From: Bosea sp. OAE506
GTDB lineage: Bacteria > Pseudomonadota > Alphaproteobacteria > Rhizobiales > Beijerinckiaceae
DNA length: 64,000 bases
Direction of reading: 5' to 3'
NCBI RefSeq assembly: GCF_040546595.1
Contig: NZ_JBEPOB010000001.1
Span: 2,109,001-2,173,000, forward strand
The notes below the pieces were generated by a model that made no database searches, was not told where the DNA came from, and saw nothing but the letters and a program-made list of their open reading frames with translations. The position numbers were made by a program, and so were the translations under genes. Of the stretch, positions 60,661 to 64,000 are shown one piece after another. Position 1 is the stretch's first letter. Each line of letters begins with the position of its first letter.

Positions 60661-62262
60661 ATGAGCGCTGGAGGCGAGCGTGAACGCGACGAAACAGGCC
60701 TGCCGGCGATGACAGCGAAAGCGACATGGCCGGCACGCTACCATGACTGGGTCAATCGCCGGCTGTGCATCGTCCCGCTGGACGAGGCCGAGGCGGCGTC
60801 GCTTCGCCGTGCGCAGGGGGAGCAGTTCGCCCGCATCCTGCCGGCGATCCTGCTTTCCAACCTGCTTTCGGCGGTGCTCGTCGCCATCACGGCCATGCTC
60901 CATGGCTGGCTCTGGTTTCCGTTGTTCTGGAGCGGCTCCGTCGTCGCCATCGGCGTGCTCGGCATTCTGCGGATCACACGGATCCGCGAGCGGAATCGCG
61001 ATGACTGTCCGTCCGCCAAGTTCAACGACCGCATCCTGATCGACTCCGCCCTGATGGCCGCGCCCTGGCTGGTGATGGCCGCGGTGTTCAACCCGACCGT
61101 CGTTCCCGAGATGGAGGTGCTGACGGCGACGCTGCTGGCGGGGCTCGTCTGCGCCGGCACCTTCACCATGGCCAGCATGCCCGCGGCGGCGCTGCTCTTC
61201 GCCGGGCTGATCCTCGGGGCGCGCGTTCTCCACATCGCCCTGTCGCCGCTCGACCATGCCGTCGAGAACCTGACCTTCCAGTGGATCTACGGTTCGGTGA
61301 TGCTGGTCTCGCTGCGCAGCATGGCGCAGCTCTTCCTGGACAGGGTGCGCGCCATCGGCAGCGCCCAGGCGCTGGGCGTCGAGGCGCAGGCGCGGGCGCG
61401 GGTCGAGGAGGCGCGGCGCGAGGAGGTGGAGCATCAGGCCGATGCGTTCCGCCACGAGATCGGCGCGATCCTCCAGCCGGTCTTCCAGTCGGTCGACCAT
61501 ATGAACGGGGCGGCCGAGCAGCTGGTGGCGATCTCGCAGCGCTCGCAGGACAAGCTCGGCGGGCTGCTGACGCAGGTTGGCGAGGCCAGCGACGACATCG
61601 CCTCCGTCGAAGCCTGCTCGCATCAGCTGACCGACACCATCGCGCTGATCCGCACCGAAGCGGACCGGACGACGCAGCTCGTGCGGACGGCGGCGGCGGA
61701 TGTGGCGGCGTCGATCGCGATCAAGGAGCAGCTGACCCGCTCCGTGCGGGATATCGGCGAAGTCTCGGACCTGATCCGTGAGATCGCCGCCCAAACCAAT
61801 CTGCTCGCGCTGAACGCCACCATCGAGGCGGCCCGCGCCGGCATCGCCGGACGCGGCTTCGCCGTGGTCGCGACCGAGGTGAAGGGGCTGGCCGAGCGCA
61901 CCGAGGCGGCGACGAAGGAGATCTCGGACCGGATCGAGGAGGTGAGGACGGCGACCGAGCGCTCGCTCGCCGCCGTGATGAACATCAGCGTCTCCACGGA
62001 GGCGATCGTCGGCGCGACCGGCGGGATCGTGCTCGCGGTCGATCAGCAGGCCGAGGCGATCCGTACCATGGTCGATCTGCTGGGGCGGGCGGTCCGGGAA
62101 ACGCAGCGCGCCGCGAGCGCGATCGATCTGGTCGCGGCCGATGCGGCGCTGACCATGGACAATGGCCGTCAGGTCTCCGAGGCGGCGGCCGGAGTCGATG
62201 GCTCCGCGCGGCGCCTGGACGATTCCGTGTCGCGCTTCTCGCGCCAGGTCGTCGGCGGCTGA
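60661..62262 (+). CDS. Methyl-accepting chemotaxis protein (membrane)
   Basis: A 533-residue protein. The first 70 residues are soluble; hydrophobic segments follow at about 63-100, 127-180 and 200-215, making a membrane bundle rather than a large periplasmic sensor domain. A coiled-coil helix ([20 protein letters not shown]) leads into the MCP signalling domain. The hairpin tip is [20 protein letters not shown], with [20 protein letters not shown] beside it. It relays signals to CheW/CheA. The start is uncertain: ATG 60661 is used, with TTG 60640 and ATG 60709 also in frame. It ends one base from the convergent epimerase gene. Confidence 0.88.
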   Translation: MSAGGERERDETGLPAMTAKATWPARYHDWVNRRLCIVPLDEAEAASLRRAQGEQFARILPAILLSNLLSAVLVAITAMLHGWLWFPLFWSGSVVAIGVLGILRITRIRERNRDDCPSAKFNDRILIDSALMAAPWLVMAAVFNPTVVPEMEVLTATLLAGLVCAGTFTMASMPAAALLFAGLILGARVLHIALSPLDHAVENLTFQWIYGSVMLVSLRSMAQLFLDRVRAIGSAQALGVEAQARARVEEARREEVEHQADAFRHEIGAILQPVFQSVDHMNGAAEQLVAISQRSQDKLGGLLTQVGEASDDIASVEACSHQLTDTIALIRTEADRTTQLVRTAAADVAASIAIKEQLTRSVRDIGEVSDLIREIAAQTNLLALNATIEAARAGIAGRGFAVVATEVKGLAERTEAATKEISDRIEEVRTATERSLAAVMNISVSTEAIVGATGGIVLAVDQQAEAIRTMVDLLGRAVRETQRAASAIDLVAADAALTMDNGRQVSEAAAGVDGSARRLDDSVSRFSRQVVGG

Positions 62263-63291
62263 TCAGCTTTCGCGGACGCCGTAGAAGTCGCGATACCAGG
62301 CGACGAAGCGGGCGATGCCGGTCTCGATCGGCGTGTCGGGACGGAAATCGACCCGCGCCATCAGGTCCGAGACATCGGCATAGGTCGCCCGCACATCGCC
62401 GGGCTGCATCGGCAGATGCCGCTTGATCGCGGCCTTGCCGCAGGCGGCCTCGATCACCGCGATGAAGCGGTCGAGCCGGACGGGCGTGTGGTTGCCGATG
62501 TTGTAGATGCGCCAGGGCGCTGCAGCCGTGGCGGGGTCATGAGCAGCACCCGCGTCGCCGGGTTTCGGCGGCAGCGCGGCCAGGCGGACGATCGCCTCGC
62601 TGATGTCGTCGACATAGGTGAAGTCGCGGCTCATCTCGGCCTCGGCATAAACCTCGATCGGCCGGCCTTCGAGGATCGCCTTGGTGAACTTGAAATAGGC
62701 CATGTCCGGTCGGCCCCAGGGGCCGTAGACGGTGAAGAAGCGCAGGCCCGTGGCGGGAATTCCATAGAGCTGGGCATAGCTGTGCGCCATCAGCTCGTTG
62801 GCGCGCTTGGTCGCGGCGTAGAGCGAGACCGGATGGTCGGCGCCGTCATGCTCGCTGAAGGGCACCTTGGCATTGGCGCCATAGACGGAGCTCGACGAGG
62901 CATAGACGAGATGCGCGACCGGGTGGCGCCGGCAGGCCTCGAGCACCGAGAGGAACCCGTCGAGATTGGAGTGGGCATAGGCGCGGGGATTGTCGAGCGA
63001 GTAGCGCACGCCGGCCTGGGCCGCGAGATGGATCACCGCCTCGGGGCGGAAGGCGGCGAAAGCCGCGAGCATCCCGTCATAGTCGGCGATGTCGAGCGGC
63101 TGGAACGAAAAGCCCTCGCGCGGCAGCAGGCGGTCGAGCCGCGCCTGCTTGAGAGCGGGGTCGTAGTAGGGCGTCAGATTGTCGATGCCGAGGACCTCGA
63201 CGCCGCGGGCGAGCAGGGCCTGCGTGACATGGAAGCCGACGAAGCCAGCCGCGCCGGTCAACAGGACGCGCCGGGGTGAAACCGTGGTCAT
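62263..63291 (-). CDS. UDP-glucuronate 4-epimerase
   Basis: A 342-residue extended SDR. The cofactor motif is GAAGFVGFHVTQALLARG at about 15-32, followed by VLGIDNLTPYYDPALKQARL. The signature AVIHLAAQAGVRYSLDNP at about 86-103 marks UDP-glucuronate/galacturonate epimerases, followed by YASSSSVYG and the catalytic YAATKRANE. It converts UDP-glucuronate to UDP-galacturonate, so it uses the product of the ugd gene at 43046. No glycosyltransferase is next to it. ATG 63291 follows GGCGGAACGG. It converges on the chemotaxis gene. Confidence 0.93.
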   Translation of the reverse strand: MTTVSPRRVLLTGAAGFVGFHVTQALLARGVEVLGIDNLTPYYDPALKQARLDRLLPREGFSFQPLDIADYDGMLAAFAAFRPEAVIHLAAQAGVRYSLDNPRAYAHSNLDGFLSVLEACRRHPVAHLVYASSSSVYGANAKVPFSEHDGADHPVSLYAATKRANELMAHSYAQLYGIPATGLRFFTVYGPWGRPDMAYFKFTKAILEGRPIEVYAEAEMSRDFTYVDDISEAIVRLAALPPKPGDAGAAHDPATAAAPWRIYNIGNHTPVRLDRFIAVIEAACGKAAIKRHLPMQPGDVRATYADVSDLMARVDFRPDTPIETGIARFVAWYRDFYGVRES

Positions 63292-63387
63292 CGTGCCCGT
63301 TCCGCCCTGTCGGGGAAAGAGCGGGAGGGTCGCGATCACGGCTCCCGCCTGACCGAACCCAATGTTTCAGATCGGCCGGCCTGTCAA

Positions 63388-63603
63388 TCAGGCGGGCTTG
63401 CGCGTGCCGCCGCGCGCCGTCGGCGCGTCCTCGTCCAGCAGATCCTCGACGGGGTCCAGGCCGAGATCGTCGTCCTGGAGCACGCGCCAGCCCGAGCCCT
63501 CGAGATCGGCATACTGGCCGTTGCGCATGCACCAGAAGAAGGCGGCGAGCCCGGCGAGGCCCAGCCCGAGCGCCAGTGGGAACAGGATGACGAGGATGTT
63601 CAT
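63388..63603 (-). CDS. ccoS: Cbb3-type cytochrome oxidase assembly protein CcoS
   Basis: A 71-residue protein with a single N-terminal transmembrane helix (ILVILFPLALGLGLAGLAAF) followed by the CcoS signature FFWCMRNGQYADLEGSGWRV at about 22-41. An acidic tail of unusual length for the family follows (to residue 71). It is needed for assembly of the cbb3 oxidase with its copper and haem cofactors. Its start overlaps the end of ccoI by ATGA (63600-63603), the normal ccoGHIS order. Its stop is 96 bases from the epimerase start. Confidence 0.93.
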   Translation of the reverse strand: MNILVILFPLALGLGLAGLAAFFWCMRNGQYADLEGSGWRVLQDDDLGLDPVEDLLDEDAPTARGGTRKPA

Positions 63604-64000
63604 GATGCGGCCTTGGTGATGGGCGCCGCCGGCTGCCGCGCCGCGCGAAGGGCGTTGAGCGTGACGACGAGCGAGGAGCCGGACATGGCGGCGGCGGCGA
63701 CGAGCGGCGTCGCGAACCCTGCGATCGCCACCGGGACGGCGATGGCGTTGTAGAGAACGGCGAACCAGAGGTTCTCCATCATCAGCGTGCGCGCCTTGCG
63801 GGCGATGGCGATGGTGGCAGCGACCGGTGCCAGGCTGTCGCCGAGGAAGACGATGTCGGCGGCCGCCTGGGCGAGATGGGTCGCGCTGATCGGCGACATC
63901 GAGACATGGGCCTTGGCGAGGGCGGGGGCATCGTTGAGCCCGTCGCCGACCATCAGCACCTTGCGGCCGGTCTTCGCCAGATCGTCGAGGACGTGCAGCT
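63600..64000 (-). CDS. ccoI: Copper-translocating P-type ATPase CcoI, C-terminal part (5' end outside window)
   Basis: The last 132 or so codons of a P1B-type ATPase. The hinge motif VLMVGDGLNDAPAL is intact, followed by the conserved AAADIVFLGDSLAPVAATIA and two C-terminal membrane helices (NLWFAVLYNAIAVPVAIAGF and an LVAAAAMSGSSLVVTLNALR segment). The final helices carry the MSGSS residues typical of copper pumps. CcoI supplies copper for the CuB site of cbb3 oxidase. The frame is open through 64000 on the minus strand, so the start lies beyond the window. Confidence 0.92.
   Translation of the reverse strand, partial: LHVLDDLAKTGRKVLMVGDGLNDAPALAKAHVSMSPISATHLAQAAADIVFLGDSLAPVAATIAIARKARTLMMENLWFAVLYNAIAVPVAIAGFATPLVAAAAMSGSSLVVTLNALRAARQPAAPITKAAS

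Noticed and set aside
1..64000. tRNA, rRNA, CRISPR arrays and insertion sequences
   Set aside because: No cloverleaf-like sequences, rRNA segments, regularly spaced repeats, transposase genes or terminal inverted repeats were seen while reading the gaps. A covariance-model scan would settle the small RNA genes.

Overview
The window comes from a GC-rich (roughly two-thirds G+C by eye) alphaproteobacterial chromosome, most likely Hyphomicrobiales and possibly Bosea-like. That placement rests on gene content and order (pdxH-SDR, NUDIX-TIGR02301, an ECF11 sigma factor with ChrR, ccoI-ccoS, fused dual-ATPase oligopeptide transporters); no marker gene was available to confirm it. I see no rRNA, tRNA, CRISPR array or insertion sequence.

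Layout. (1) 1-4350: end of pdxH, a frameshifted SDR, a NUDIX frame that runs into a secreted TIGR02301 protein, small hypothetical proteins, and a membrane protein ending at a good terminator. (2) 4392-11685: a singlet-oxygen-response island with DUF1365 and an FAD amine-oxidase-like protein on one strand, and an ECF sigma factor, ChrR-like anti-sigma, DUF1295, a CFA-like methyltransferase, DUF2177 and a CFA synthase around it. Two candidate sigma-E promoters face each other. The gene set resembles the furan fatty acid pathway. (3) 11711-18680: a hybrid histidine kinase with five PAS domains and two receivers, a FeeM/LuxI-like N-acyl amino acid synthase preceded by a perfect 14-bp inverted repeat, and a GGDEF-EAL protein. 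(4) 19134-38941: two complete oligopeptide ABC transporter operons, one with peptidase T, the other with an M81 (MlrC-like) and two M20 hydrolases, plus a DadA-like oxidase, ferredoxin-NADP reductase and a crotonase-fold protein lacking both catalytic glutamates.

(5) 39011-51237: a polysaccharide locus (dTDP-rhamnose genes rfbBCDA, UDP-glucose dehydrogenase, an initiating sugar-phosphate transferase, an FkbM methyltransferase). Interleaved with it are three phage- or GTA-like virion genes (a small virion-type protein, a head-spike-fibre protein, a DUF2793 protein) and an orphan Phd antitoxin in a strikingly AT-rich patch. (6) 51287-60570: a metallophosphoesterase, a frameshifted orphan solute-binding protein, and a sugar-acid catabolic cluster (IlvD/AraC-type dehydratase, DapA-family enzyme, GntR regulator, TctC binding protein, RraA-family protein, Tat-exported SMP-30 lactonase). 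(7) 60661-64000: a methyl-accepting protein, a UDP-glucuronate 4-epimerase, ccoS and the end of ccoI.

Most genes are in tightly coupled operons with ATGA, GTGA or TTGA overlaps. Two clear frameshifts (SDR, solute-binding protein) and one suspicious read-through (NUDIX/TIGR02301) are either real lesions or sequence errors; this cannot be settled from the window alone.
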